Shown piece after piece: positions 11,161 to 22,671 of a DNA stretch of 64,000 nt. The stretch is from positions 18,809,901-18,873,900 of the forward strand of contig OX291549.1 of NCBI GenBank assembly GCA_946406115.1. The letters run 5' to 3'. Source of the DNA: Apoda limacodes. Lineage: Eukaryota; Arthropoda; Insecta; Lepidoptera; Limacodidae. The notes beneath the pieces are model-generated. The model was not told where the DNA came from. It did no database searches and saw only the letters and a list, made by a program, of their open reading frames with translations. The position numbers and the translations under genes are program-made. The stretch's first letter is position 1; each line of letters opens with the position of its first letter.

Positions 11161-11453
11161 ACATATGTCACCGTTAAATTGTAAATAACGTTAGGTTGTA
11201 ATCTATCTAGTGAGATTGTATACTATGGAACAAAATGAGGCAGAAATTGCACTATATAAATCTTTTCGGGTGAGTTAGGTTCAGTTTCTCTTGTGATCAC
11301 GTAGATGCGGAGCGAGCGAAGCGAGCGGAGCGATCGAATCAAGTTTCATATAATCTAAACAATACACTTTATAATATTTTTTGGTCCATAGTATACAATC
11401 TTACTAGATAGATTATAACCTAACGTTATTTACAATTTTACGGTGACATATAT
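11161..11453. mobile_element. Long-armed MITE, 67-bp inverted repeats
   Basis: The arms 11163-11229 and 11385-11451 are inverted copies matching at 64 of 67 positions with no indel. They run from ATATGTCACCG to ACTATGGA in the left arm. The 155-bp centre includes a GCGAGCGAAGCGAGCGGAGC tract. Short AT text flanks both ends (ATAT), which could be part of a target duplication. No coding frame is present. Confidence 0.93.
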
Positions 11454-11957
11454 ATTGCATGTCCCTGTTTCCCCGGTCACATTGTTTACACATGAACTCC
11501 TTATGAAAAACAATATATCATTTTCTTTTACGATGATTGCAAAATGCCATTAGTACATACCTTTCAAGAACATAGATTGTTTCAATTAATAAGGATCACA
11601 AATTGAATGTAATGGAATTAAAATCCCAAGTTGTGTATTCCATGTGCGTCACACAGACATGACGTCTGTGCAACTATTCTCTAGGCGCAGCCCCAGGGTA
11701 GACATGTATGTATACCTATTTATTATCCACCATGGATAATTTTGTTAAGGATAGCTAATTTTGTAAATGAAGTCGAAAACAACCAATAACATAATTAACT
11801 TAATGTTATTTTTAACGGACTCGTATTTTTTTTGTTCCGATATTAAGGTACCTAAACTATAAATTTTCAGTTTTGTTTTGTTGTAAATGAATGTTTCCAG
11901 TAGATTCTTAGAAGAAACTCGTAAAGTTTAATACAGTTCAAAGATCAAACATAAAAA
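11454..11957. other. Unassigned DNA with one short hairpin
   Basis: CACAGACATGACGTCTGTG near 11650 forms a 7-bp perfect stem. Nothing else is recognised. Confidence 0.4.
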
Positions 11958-12002
11958 ACCGGCCAAACGCGAGTCTGGCTCACGCACCGAGGGTTCCGTA
12001 CA
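11958..12002 (-). mobile_element. GGGTTCCGTACC-family element, ends only
   Basis: Read in reverse, the text gives GGGTTCCG next to a degenerate form of the family tail ending in GGCCGG. It is a remnant with nearly all of the body deleted. Confidence 0.6.
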
Positions 12003-12060
12003 AACTTATTGTATGTATACCGGACTCGGAATCTTTTTGCAATTCGGGTAAACAAAAATA

Positions 12061-12192
12061 ACAATGCAATTCACACCACTGGCTTTTCGTTGAAGCAATA
12101 CATCGTGAGGAAACCTGCATACGTCAATAAAAAAAAAGAAGTATGTGAAGTCCACAATCCGCACAGGGCCCGCGTGTGGCCTATGGCCTATG
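12061..12192 (+). mobile_element. SINE/LINE-tail fragment (same family as 44.77-45.11 kb)
   Basis: CACCACTGGCTTTTCG, then CATCGTGAGGAAACCTGCAT and AGTCCACAATCCGCAC are the reverse complement of text in the copy at 44765-45107. Only the middle of the element is present. It abuts a (TA)n run at 12198-12222. Confidence 0.7.
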
Positions 12193-12197
12193 ACTTT

Positions 12198-12222
12198 TAT
12201 ATATATATATATATATATATAT
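12198..12222. repeat. (TA)n microsatellite
   Basis: A pure alternating TA run of about 25 bp. Confidence 0.95.
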
Positions 12223-12579
12223 TATAAATGTATTGGATTTTGTAACAAGTACCTATCACTCCAAAATGCAAGTTTATTGCACTTCTCTAATCTGTGTAAA
12301 GTATTGTGTATTTGGTGATCTGTCATTTTGTCATTATTAATGTTTTTAAATGAAACAATTGCCTTCGAAATGATAGTTGGTTTTCCATACTTGACGATCT
12401 CGGTCTCGGTCTCATATAGTTTATTTTCTCTCTCTGCTTATATGATGGTAACTCAAAACTCCCAAACACTAAGTTAGAATGTTGTTCCTTACATCTTTTT
12501 ATGTGGCAAAATCAAATAGTATTTTATTGAGATTACTCGTCACCAAATATTATTGCAACATTCGTATTTTAAAGTGGTT

Positions 12580-12690
12580 TATTATTGGATGGCTGAGCGC
12601 TTAGCTGCACAATTTTTGTTTTGTTTATGTTTATGTAACTTACGTAAATGATAGTACGGAACTTACGGTGCGCAGACCCTCGCACGCACA
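12580..12690 (+). mobile_element. 3' end of a GGGTTCCGTACC-family element
   Basis: GGATGGCTGAGCGCTTAG corresponds to the end of the 5S-like module in related copies. It is followed by the shared GTTTATGTAACTTACGTAAA stretch and a decayed ACGGAACTTACGGTGCGCAG tail. Confidence 0.6.
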
Positions 12691-12715
12691 CATGACCGTT
12701 TCTTATGTAAACAGT

Positions 12716-12810
12716 TTCAGAGATATAGCCCATTTTAGATTAACGGCTGTCATCCGAAATAAAGGTTTTGATGAGATCTAACATGTCTTTAAAGAAACTG
12801 CTATTGTTTT
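12716..12810 (-). repeat. Single unit of the 4.27-kb degenerate repeat, reversed
   Basis: In reverse this reads AGATCTCATC, CTTTATTTCGGATGACAG and GGGCTATATCTCTG, matching the units at 4265-4560. Confidence 0.6.
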
Positions 12811-12892
12811 CCAGCGTGTAAAGCCTTATTGCGGCATGTAGTAAGCAGCAGTAGAGGCGTTTCTTTCTTTATCAAAAGGTTTTAAGAACTTT

Positions 12893-13263
12893 TCTCTCTT
12901 TAATCCATATTTTTACCATGCTTAGATCTCTTTATTTAATCCATATTTTTACCATGCTTAGATCTCTTTATTTAATCCATATTTTTACCATGCTTGGATC
13001 TCTTTATTTAATCCATTTTTTTACCATGCTTAGATCTCTTTATTTAATCCATATTTTTACCATGCTTAGATCTCTTTATTTAATGCATATTTTTACCATG
13101 CTTAGATCTCTTTATTTAATCCATATTTTTACCATGCTTAGATCTCTTTATTTAATCCATATTTTTACCATGCTTAGATCTCTTTATTTAATCCATATTT
13201 TTACCATGCTTAGATCTCTTTATTTAATCCATATTTTTACCATGCTTAGATCTCTTTATTTAC
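12893..13263. repeat. 36-bp minisatellite, about 10.3 copies
   Basis: From 12918 nine complete 36-bp units follow one another, then a partial unit to 13263; a shortened unit precedes them from 12893. Units are nearly identical, with single-base differences only. Because 36 is a multiple of three, a false 161-codon frame (12918-13403) runs through with the period MLRSLYLIHIFT. It then continues into unrelated DNA, so it is not judged to be a protein. Confidence 0.98.
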
Positions 13264-13768
13264 TAAAACTTGTTTATTTCGGTTTTAGCACTCTTTTCGT
13301 TTTTCATAATAAATATCTCGGCTCAGCCCATTATACGCTCCACTGCAGGGGCCATAATCCACCGCGCTGGCCTGATGCGGGTTGGCGGACGTTGTCGAGC
13401 TAGAGACCCATCAACTGTCAGAGTTATATATAGATTTATTAAATGTGAATTATATTTGAAATGTGGCTCATTTTCTGAGCTAATTTAACATATCATTTCC
13501 GAAAAGCGAGTGTTACAGAGCCACAAGCTAAAAGCAATTCATTAAATTACAAAATTAAAATAAGTATTAAATCACGCTACGTATTTATTTACAAGAATTA
13601 ATATAACAATAGCCATTACAGATATAGGTGCTAATAAACTAAATACTAACAATAGATATAACAAAACTATATATAGATTTTTTTTTTAATTTTTACCTAA
13701 ACCAAAATTAACATTATAAAAAGAATGCTAATTTTGCCATTGCCACTCATCGAGTGTACCGCCCAGTG

Positions 13769-13808
13769 GCATGGTTCCCATAATACTGTGCTATTATGGG
13801 AACCATGC
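13769..13808. repeat. Perfect 16-bp stem, 8-nt loop hairpin
   Basis: GCATGGTTCCCATAAT at 13769-13784 is exactly complementary to ATTATGGGAACCATGC at 13793-13808, with loop ACTGTGCT. No T-run follows. It could be the collapsed ends of a MITE or a structured RNA; neither can be proved from sequence alone. Confidence 0.95.
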
Positions 13809-13840
13809 AATGCTAATCCATTAATATGCTAATAATATTG

Positions 13841-13992
13841 AGGCGCGCACTTCCCGTTTTTACTACTACTCCTGCTGTTTTATTATGAGACCGCGCGAAC
13901 TGCCCGATCAGTAACCAGCCGATATTTCATACAAATTCGAGACACTCATCGATCAGTCGATTAAAAAATCGGGCTAGTGCGCGCTTACGCTT
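13841..13992. mobile_element. MITE with GCGCGCACT ends
   Basis: GCGCGCACTTCCCGTTTTT on the left is matched in reverse by AAAAAATCGGGCTAGTGCGCGC on the right, an imperfect inverted repeat of about 20 bp. The centre is short and non-coding. Confidence 0.65.
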
Positions 13993-14047
13993 AATATAGC
14001 ATCTATGACAAAAATAAAGTAAAATAAAAAATATAAAACAGAATTAC

Positions 14048-14240
14048 AGTGCAACAAACTTTCCTGATACGGTCAAAAATTAAAACAAAAATCACCATAT
14101 TCAAATGGTGTAAACTTAAACCTGCAGCAAAAGGGCTCAAGTAAGTAAAGGTAACCAAATAAACGGTGTAAGAGAAGAATTTGCACTGAAATTTTATAAA
14201 CGCTACGCCAAAATGGTATGTAACAAATTTATGTCAATTT
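14048..14240. repeat. Dispersed GTGCAACAAACTTT repeat, copy 1
   Basis: The text beginning GTGCAACAAACTTTCCTGA recurs at 27783-27935 and at 53155-53290 with the same order of short motifs (TCAAA, then TGTGAACTT or an equivalent). The family is not identified. Confidence 0.55.
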
Positions 14241-14929
14241 CACTCGCGAACCCTAACCCAAGAGGTGGCACACTTAAAACTCCAAACCTAGTTGTATGGA
14301 AATTAGTCCCAATTTGTTTTTCATTACCGATAAAAATAATCGCCGGGTTCAACACAAAATGATCAATTCACTAAGGGTGTATTGCGCTTACATGACTTAA
14401 TAGTGAGGACGCGCTTATATGTGGACCAAATTAAAATTCGCACTTACAATTGAAAGGATGTTTTCAAATCGGACCAGCAGCGTAAGCGCGCTCAAAAAGT
14501 ACCTAAAAACTGCTTTTGTTTACTTTATGTTCGTTGTTTGTTATATTTTACGTTACATCATTATTTCTTGCTGCATTGTATACCGTAACGCAAATTTTAG
14601 CTATTACGGTTTTTTGTGCCAGAAAAAATCGAATACAGTTTATTTATTACGATTTATAAATAAATCAAAGAGTGTAAACAAAATGTCAATATGGCGTTTG
14701 TTGTCCGAGCTCACAACGCTCTATCTCTTAAACAAAGGCACTATTAGCTCGCAGATGTGACGTCACGGATTACGTTTCAAGAGGGGAATTTATGAGTGCC
14801 ATGGGCGAAATTCGAACCAACTTTTGGGCGCACCGACGGCGCCATCGTCACTGTTGGCGCAATACGGACCACAGCCCAAATGAAAACAAATAAAATGGCA
14901 GATCACTATTTTGACAGTGCATTCACTGC
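14241..14929. other. Unassigned DNA holding a 113-codon open frame
   Basis: The frame 14419-14760 (+) starts MWTKLKFALTIERM and is the longest non-repeat frame in the window. It contains a hydrophobic stretch but no motif, signal peptide logic or codon pattern that I recognise. In AT-rich DNA of this size such a frame is close to chance expectation, so it is not called as a gene. Confidence 0.35.
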
Positions 14930-15180
14930 TCTACCTCTATTATAGGTGCGTTCTGTTCACTGCTCCAATGCGCTTAATGTTATAATCCATCCAAGTTAAA
15001 AAGACATAATTTCCATATGACACATTGTACAAATCTTGGCTCATTCTCTTTGGGTATTATTGACATTAAGCGCATAATGTACATTATGTCGGTCAACAAA
15101 ACGCCAATAGTATTTGCAGTCAATATACATTGACAGAGTCCCGAAAGTGCCACCATATTGGGTAGAGAATGCATTCATTT
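14930..15180. mobile_element. MITE-like element with GCATTCAC/GAATGC ends, copy 1
   Basis: GTGCATTCACTGCTCTACCTC on the left faces GAGAATGCATTC on the right. A relative is at 54870-55072, sharing GCATTCACT, CTACCTC and the CATTATG/GCGCTTA motifs. Both may be the same decayed inverted-repeat family. Confidence 0.5.
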
Positions 15181-15604
15181 TTAGTCTTAAAACTATCAAA
15201 TGCCCGCATAGAAACCATCAAATGCATTTAATGCGTTTAGTGCATATAAAATAAGTTTACCTGAAAATTTTATTAATATATCCGTTTTACTTGACACTGC
15301 TGCCTCAATATAAAATTGAACACCTAAATACGTACTTGATATAAAACTTTAATATTGTCCTCTTTTATAGTTTCAAATTCTCTTTTAAACTGCCAATCTA
15401 TAAATTTATTTCATAAACATTTTCAACAACCATGAAAACCTCCAAAGTCTTTGAACGACTCCAAATGACTTCCCATTTCAAAATCATGTCAAATATTTAA
15501 AATTGTGTCCACTAAGACTACTGAAAATCAGGACATCATGCTTTTCAATTTACATTCTTTGAAAGTTTAAGTACTGTTCAGCGGCTCGATTCCGTAAAAT
15601 GACA

Positions 15605-15729
15605 GCTAACAATGCTCGTTTGAAATCCATAGAAAAAAGATATACATTGCGCATTTGAATTTACGTATAAAATTCATCGATCGTCGCGAAACCGCAATGT
15701 ATATCTTATGTCTTTCAAAAAAGGTTAGC
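15605..15729. mobile_element. Small foldback element
   Basis: AAGATATACATTGCG at 15637-15651 pairs perfectly with CGCAATGTATATCTT at 15693-15707. An outer GCTAAC (15605-15610) pairs with GTTAGC (15724-15729). The centre holds ATCGATCGTCGCG. Confidence 0.8.
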
Positions 15730-16002
15730 AATCTTTTATACTTACAAGTATGTATATAGAGGCAGGTTTAAAAAAATAAGCTTATTTTTTGTATAATATT
15801 TACAGAGACCTTTTCATGTTAAACAAGGGATCGTAACTCTTTATTAAAATAATAATGTTGTGTAACCCTCTCCCAGGTTACGGTTAACAAACGGATTTTC
15901 TGAAAACAAACATCGTGTTTTTTTCGAACTAATAGTCCGATTGGAATCTGTTTATTTTTATGAGAAAAAAAATAATTAAATCTAAAGTTTTATGATTTAA
16001 AA

Positions 16003-18423
16003 AGGTTAACAGGTACATTAGGAATAAAAACCCGTAATATGCCCCCAATGCCCAGCTACCCCCGAGAAATGGTGGGGTGAAAAAGAATGAAAAAAGGGCT
16101 TTTTTCTGTTACGTCCTATGGAAAATTACCTCTACAAAAATTGTAGGTCTAATAAAAATATACAACTTTTGTAGAAGACACTTTTCACCATAACCTCAAA
16201 ATTTTCGAGATATTTGCAAATAACCCGTTTTTTTTAATTTTTTCTTGGTTTTTTATTTTGCAGCTTCGCAAAAAGTTCCTGATTTTACTAAAACTGGAGA
16301 GAAGTAATCTTCAAAATACACACAAAAAAACATTAAATTAAAATATTGAACCGTTTCTGAGAAATTTATTTTTTATGGTCTGAGACCGAAAACCACTCCC
16401 AACTTGAAGTGGCTGTTAACATTTTTTTTTGTTTAATATTCAGGTAACGCTTTTTTTATGTGTTTCAGACACTCGCCTTTTTGAATTAAAAAAAAACATT
16501 TTATGGTTGACCTGCAAAAACGACCGATAATTTTTTACTTTGTAAGCATATTTAAGTTTTTAGTTTGATTCTTATTATTTACACAATGTCGCCGTTAAAA
16601 TTTTAACTTAATTTAAAATCACGTTTGTATTTTTCTCGTAAAATCGATTTGCTTTTTTTTTTTTCATTTATCGCTACTTTATTAATTTTAATCGATTTTA
16701 GAGTTTAATATATTGATTTTTTTTTGTAAAATCAGATTTTAAGTTAATAATAAAAAGAAATGGAATTCATTAATAATTTTGTCTAGTTTATTCATAATTC
16801 AAAAATATAACAAAGAAAAATAAAAGTTCGTATTTACAAAACGTAGAAAGAGATTTTTAAGAAGACATAAAAAAAATGAATGGTTCGTATTTTTTTACGT
16901 CAAAGGTTTTGAATTTTCTTCGTCAGGCGTTTCTGATTAATAATAAATTTGATAAGAGGTGAGTTGTAAAAATTGTTTCTTGCAGTTGCGAAAAAGGCTG
17001 AGTTAATAGAAGATGAGGTTGCCGTAAGCAAGGCCTCAAATGCACTTATCTCTGCACAAACTATCATGCTTCAGAAAACATTTCAAACAGTGATCGACTT
17101 TTTCTGAAGATGTCAGTGACTCAGAAGAGAATCCTTAAAATGCCAGGTCTTATTTTGCATTAGAAAATCAATAAGGAATTGAAAGACTGACGATGAATTC
17201 AGAGGAAGAAAATTCAGAAACTTTTACAAAAAAATAAGATTTTTTATCTTTTTATAACAAAACCTTGACTAAATTTTTTTTAATATGTACTTTCATTGGA
17301 CTTTTATATATTTCTGAATAATTTATAACCAAGATAAGATCATTATTTATTTTTTCTTTTTCTTTCTGCTTTTACCTCAAAATCTAACTTTTCAGAAAAA
17401 ATCAATAAGTTTAACTCTAAAATCGATCAAAAACTAATAAAATATCGATAAATTCAAAAAATAATTCAAATCGATTCTACGAAAAAAAATCAAAAGAAAA
17501 GGTATGCTTTACGTGACTTTATTTCTTAACGATTGGTCAAATTGCAAGGTTGGAATGTTTACGTAAACATATGTACACATTTTTTACCGCAGAAAACATA
17601 GGTGTAGTCAGTTTATAAAAAAATGGTCAATAAAGTACACGTTTTCAATGATTATTAAAAAAAAATGTTATTACAAAGTAAAAAATTATTGACTATTCCA
17701 ATGTTTTTTAATTTTTATGTGTGTTTTTGCATCACGGCCATACAACGTTTTTTTTTTAATTCAAAAAGGAGAGTTTTGGAGGAATAAAATAAGCCCTACT
17801 TGAAGTCAGGTTTTCGGTCTCCCGAGATCATAAAACATAAATTTCTCAGAAACGGCTTAATATTAAAATTTAATTTTTTTTTTTGGTAATTATATGTATT
17901 TCCCTCTTGTCGCATCGAAGATCACTTCCTTCAAGTTTCATGATCAGACACTTTTCATATAAGACGACGTATGTGAACTCTTGTCACTTTCGCAAAACAA
18001 AAGAAGAAACCCGTATTGATAAAATATGAATGATTCATTATGTGGTAAGTGATGCTGATGTCGCAATTATTGAAAACTGTTATATTTAAGATTTATTTTA
18101 ATATTATATATTGTGTCATTGTTTTTTACCTTAATAAATAAAAAAAAAAAAATTATTTGTTTTAAGTTTATTTGTACAACTAACATAGTTTTTAAAGTGT
18201 ATTTTTTACTATCACACTATGGACCATCGTCTGAAATCAACACATTTATTATTATTATTATATTATTATTTGCAATTTTGTAAAGGGTCATTTTTCAATA
18301 GGATGTCACAGTAAGTTAGAAATTGAAAAAACCCTTTTTCATCCCTTTTCACCCCATCATTTCTGGAGGGTAGCTAGGCATCGGGGACATTTTAAATTTT
18401 TTATTCCTTATGTACCGGTTAAC
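16003..18423. mobile_element. Large foldback transposon, 2.4 kb
   Basis: Its two arms are inverted copies. The outer end is GGTTAACAGGTACATTAGGA on the left, matching the reverse of 18395-18423. Further paired landmarks are 16040-16090 with 18330-18390, 16355-16425 with 17795-17865, 16470-16550 with 17685-17775, 16640-16720 with 17415-17500 and 16730-16760 with about 17355-17400. The arms therefore span about 760 bp (left) and 1,080 bp (right). The unique centre (16770-17340) holds a decayed coding remnant. The element is absent from A2. Confidence 0.9.
16970..17240 (+). pseudogene. Decayed coding remnant in foldback centre
   Basis: After a stop at 16967-16969 a frame stays open for about 45 codons to the TGA at 17105-17107; it includes KKAELIEDEVAVSKASNAL. 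A +1 shift at 17103 continues as SEDVSDSEENP, then stops follow. A short acidic Asp/Glu/Ser-rich run is seen in the C-termini of some transposases, but no catalytic residue is visible and the family cannot be named. Confidence 0.4.
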
Positions 18424-18904
18424 TGTTCATATCGTTAAACGCTGACTAATGGATTGATCTGGCTAGACCATATCATAATGTGGCCGAAAGGTTATGTTCT
18501 ATATCATGAAATATGACAATTTCATGAATTGGTTGGAGACAACATAAAGTAATCAATTCTTAGATCGGGCCACAAATATACTCTGTTACACTACCTAAAA
18601 AATATTGAGTCAGCCCCTATACCGCCTGACTGCCAGCCGCCATTTTTGTTAATTGACTCTTGGGGCTTGGCTTCAACATTTTCTAGTGTTTCATCTTTGT
18701 CCCTAAGACATTTAGATTACAGATTATAATAATAAATAATGTACTTTGTACCACTGCCAGTCAAAAAATTAGGTACATTTCCCTCACAAATAAGCGTGTA
18801 CAAAAAAACACCTCTTTTTCAACAAGGGTATATTATAAATTGATTCAAATTTGGAATCAGTATAATGCAATCAGCATTCCAAAACTCATTCTCGAAGAGT
18901 CTTA

Positions 18905-19045
18905 AAAGGTCGAACAGACATACAGACAGACACACAGCATAGACTCAGTGATAGAGTCCCGTTGGCACTCTTTGAGTACGGACACCTAAACACCGGAAAA
19001 GTGCGTGTAGGACTGCGCACATTTAGGGTTCCGTACCATAATTCG
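18905..19045 (-). mobile_element. GGGTTCCGTACC-family 5' end, also in A2
   Basis: In reverse the text gives AGGGTTCC-like and GTCTGTCTGTATGTCTG motifs, with a relative at 38570-38655 in the paralogous position of A2. The insertion therefore predates the duplication. Confidence 0.6.
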
Positions 19046-20228
19046 ATAAGCCATCGAATACTTTTCTGAAATTGGTTAGAAATATAGCAGTTTCTGAAAC
19101 TGGTTAGAAATATCAATTACTTTTAAAATAAAAACCATATGTATGGACATACTCATTTCAGGGTTTGCATTAAATCCTTACTAAATTAGCAAAGCATTAA
19201 CAGAATATCCAATAACCTCTAAGTATTTAAATGTTTCTTCATTAGCCCGTATTTCCAGAAATTAAGCCAAGTTTTAGATTCAGGAATGTTGTTAAGTTCA
19301 TTTCAATTATTGAATTTCCAATATTTCGGCACGGTTTTAATTAGTACGACGGATCAGCCAGTAATAAATTAGTATAATTTGTTCACGTCCGTGTGGCTCA
19401 GTTATATTTCTATTTATTTGCATCATGTTCTAGGATTTTTTTTAATATTACAACACTTCCTATAACTACTATTTTCTCTATAATGTATTTGTTTTTTACC
19501 GTTGTTATCAGGGCCGTGCCTTACGCACGAAACGCTACGATACGAACGCAGCCTTTTTGTTTCTGGCAATACTGTGTAGTTATCATTAGTCTGCAGAAAT
19601 ATTGTGTTGTTTTTTTTTGCATTTCTGATATCAAGATGCTTTTTTATTTAAAGCACTTGCACTAATAGAAATAACTGGTTTTTGCGTTGTAAAAGTGTTT
19701 GATGTGCTAATAATTTTTTAGTGAGGATCCCACGAACTTAGACTCATTAAATCATTGCAGTTTAGGGCTCCCTTCGGTACCCTTAGAGGACATTAGGACA
19801 GACAGACGTAGTCCATTTAGGTACACCAATAGCACCTATGGAGGTAAGTTAAGTCCCATTATAGTTTAATTTGGGTGAGCTTGTACGTGGCATCATTGAC
19901 ATAACAGTATTATTTATGAAAGAAACTACCGAACATCAGGGTAAGTATCTAAGCGCCTCCTCCTGAGTGTGGAGGACACAACTGAACCGGCATGTGAGAT
20001 GCTGACTCACAAAAAAAAAGCCGCACTTATTGGACAGTGTGTACTAGATACAAAATAAACTGTAAGGGATCCTATATATATAGGTTTATTGTAATATGTA
20101 TTTTATTCATTAAATTATCTTTTTTTGCCCATTACATGCATTTGGGCTTAAGTTCGCCTTTTTTTAGGTATTTTATGTGTAATAAAGAATTGTCGAGATA
20201 GAAGTTGGTTTCTCTGATTTAGTAGTCC

Positions 20229-21200
20229 GTTTTTATGGTTCTGTACCTCAAAAGGAAAAGAAAAAAACCTTTATATGATTACTTTGTAGTCCGTCTGTCT
20301 GTCAAGTCCCCTTTTCTCAGAGACGCGTGGAGATATCAAATATACATACTAAGATCTACGGACCCTTGAAAATGTAAAAAAATCAAGCTTCAAATTACGG
20401 CTGAAATGCGGCCATTTTTGTCGCATATTTTGAAATTCACAAATAAATCAAAATCTATAGGGTACTTCACATTGTCCTAGAATCATAAAATTTCAGACAA
20501 AGCCAGGTCTAACATCACATCCGCAATTCGTTCATTTGTAGTTAAAACACGTTAAAAAAAGTTTGTCCGTCTATCTGACAAGACCCTTTTACTCAAAAAC
20601 GCATGGAGGTATCAAGTTGAAATTATAGGTATTATCAAATACCAAGGTCTGCGGTCTCTTAAAGTTGTACAAGCTTCTAAGTCAATCCACTAAAAAAAAT
20701 ATGCCCAAAATACGGTTATTTTTGTCGATATTGTGAAACAAATAAATTAAAACCTATTGTGTATTATATCGTGTATTAAAACCTATTGTGTGTGTACTAG
20801 AATCATGAAATTTGAAAAATGCATCGCCATGTAGCACACGTAAAGAAAAAAAAAAGAAAACCGTTAATTTGTTATTACGTCACAAAAATATATTTCTTTT
20901 GCGATTATAAAATTAATTGCAGTTGGTAAACTAGCCGCAGCCTATGTCGATGTATTGGGACGACATTTGCCCAACGGCAAAGTTAAATCTGTAAAAGGGT
21001 TGTACTAATCCAGAAACGTTCCCCGTTAAATTTTTCATAAAATCGGTTAACCCTTAGTACGCAAGCGCGACTCGCACTTGACCAGTTTTTTCTCTCTCAG
21101 AATCATTCCCCAGCGTGTGCACAACAATTTAACAAAATTTTATTACAATCGGTTTACCCTTAGTGCGCGAGTCCGACTCGCACTTGACCCTTTTTTCTTA
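20229..21200 (+). mobile_element. GGGTTCCGTACC-family element, compound copy, A1 only
   Basis: The head reads GGTTCTGTACCTCAAAAGG and GTAGTCCGTCTGTCTGTCAAG. A second internal head-like stretch occurs near 20560-20640. Two tail copies end at about 21087 and 21190 with CGACTCGCACTTGACC. The body belongs to the GATCACTTTGT subfamily also seen at 29.2, 47.2 and 48.5 kb. Two tails suggest an element inserted into, or recombined with, another copy. Confidence 0.75.
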
Positions 21201-21814
21201 CATAAGGTACTTGCGTTTAATAAGGCCCGTCGGCTAATAAGGCCTAACCCCTAAATTTTAATATGAGAAAATTGCAAAAAATAAAACAATATCCTATCAA
21301 TAAGACTAAGAAACGGAAAGGAGAATTTAAATATTATAAATGTTTTTAAGTGATAAAATGATAGAGCCTAGGTACAGATTGCCAAAACATATTTATATGT
21401 AACTTTTTTGCGCCGGGCACTTTCACTTTGAATAACTTAACATACCTAATTGCTAGAGTTATCACAGGATCAAATTAAGTTGAATTAAGTTATTCTATTA
21501 TTTATTAAAACAAAGGCTTTATTGCAAACCTAAGGCCATATTTCCAGCATCCGTATTTTTTAATTCATCTATAAATTTAAAATTACCAGTCAAAAATATG
21601 TTTTTCCTCTGAGAACCTGCAGTTCTATCATAACAATATAAAAAATGTAATATAGTTGAAAAGGATAACTAGTTAAATAAATGAATTTGGTTTTACATAG
21701 GCCTTATTTATATTAGAACCTTATAAACCTTGAAAATAACAAACACAGCAAAAAAAGAATTGTCCAAATCGGTCCAACTGTTCTCGAGTTTTTGTGAGAT
21801 TTTTACATATATAT
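21201..21814. other. A1-specific AT-rich DNA
   Basis: This stretch has no clear counterpart in A2, where the equivalent interval (about 39660-39783) is short. Nothing coding or repetitive is recognised. Confidence 0.4.
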
Positions 21815-22239
21815 GATAGTTTGTATTGGTTAAAAGTTAAACGGGGTTTAATATTTTCATAAAAATGGTCTCAAATAAGATTTTAAGTTAAAAAATTGTC
21901 TGGAAAATTTTACAGTGTTTGACCAGTAAACGTCAAAAACGAATGTGATATTCGTTTGTATAAAGCTCGCTGCGAGACGCCGTGAATGGTATACCTACTC
22001 TAAATCAAACGTATTTTATCAAAGCAAATTAGAAGCACATCAAAATTAAAGCCAACGTTAACGAATAAACAACTATCGGAGACTTAACTGAAACTTAAAA
22101 CTAATTAAGCCAAAGGACTTATTTTATCATCGGAGAACGTCCAATTAAAATAGTTTTCAAAGAAAGATGTTATAATGATTAATGTTATTAAGTTATTAAC
22201 GTTGACGAACGAAATGTTGTCATTTCTTGCGTTGCCTAA

Positions 22240-22419
22240 ATTAGGGATGGAGAAGAGCATAGGCTAATTTTTATCCCTAAATAGTTCCCGCAGGAATAAC
22301 TATAGTAAAGAAATTTCAAGTGGACTAATTAAAAGTACAGATATAGCTTGCTTTACCAAACTTTCCTACTATCCAACGCCGTTAAACCGAATTTGTGAGG
22401 AGCCGCGGGCAACAGCTAG
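22240..22419 (+). mobile_element. Helitron-like element, 5'-truncated
   Basis: The 3' end GAGCCGCGGGCAACAGCTAG is the family terminus with CTAG, followed by T. The internal text TTCCCGCAGGAATAACTATAG is also typical. The paralogous copy is at 40385-40582 in A2, so the insertion predates the duplication. Confidence 0.75.
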
Positions 22420-22671
22420 TAGTTAATAAATACGACCGTTTTCTTGACATAATAATTATTAATATAATAATTATCAAGTCGCTGGAAGTAAATGATTGAG
22501 GAAGAAAGATACAAATTGAGATATAATAGCAATTATTGATATTGCGTTAGCGATCGTCTGTTTGCCTCAAAACTCAATATTAATTATTTCTTGTTATCAG
22601 ATCGTGTTGTGAATTTGGGTTAACATGACAATGCCAAGTACAAACGTTGTATCAAACATAGTAAAATGTTT

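Noticed and set aside
12918..13403. 161-codon open reading frame
   Set aside because: It is produced by a 36-bp minisatellite whose unit is a multiple of three; the downstream part is unrelated DNA.
14419..14760. 113-codon open reading frame as a gene
   Set aside because: No motif, no similarity I recognise, composition as expected for AT-rich random DNA, no supporting context.
16970..17107. Intron-like GTGAGT...TTGCAG before the remnant frame
   Set aside because: The implied intron would be about 30 nt, too short to be spliced.
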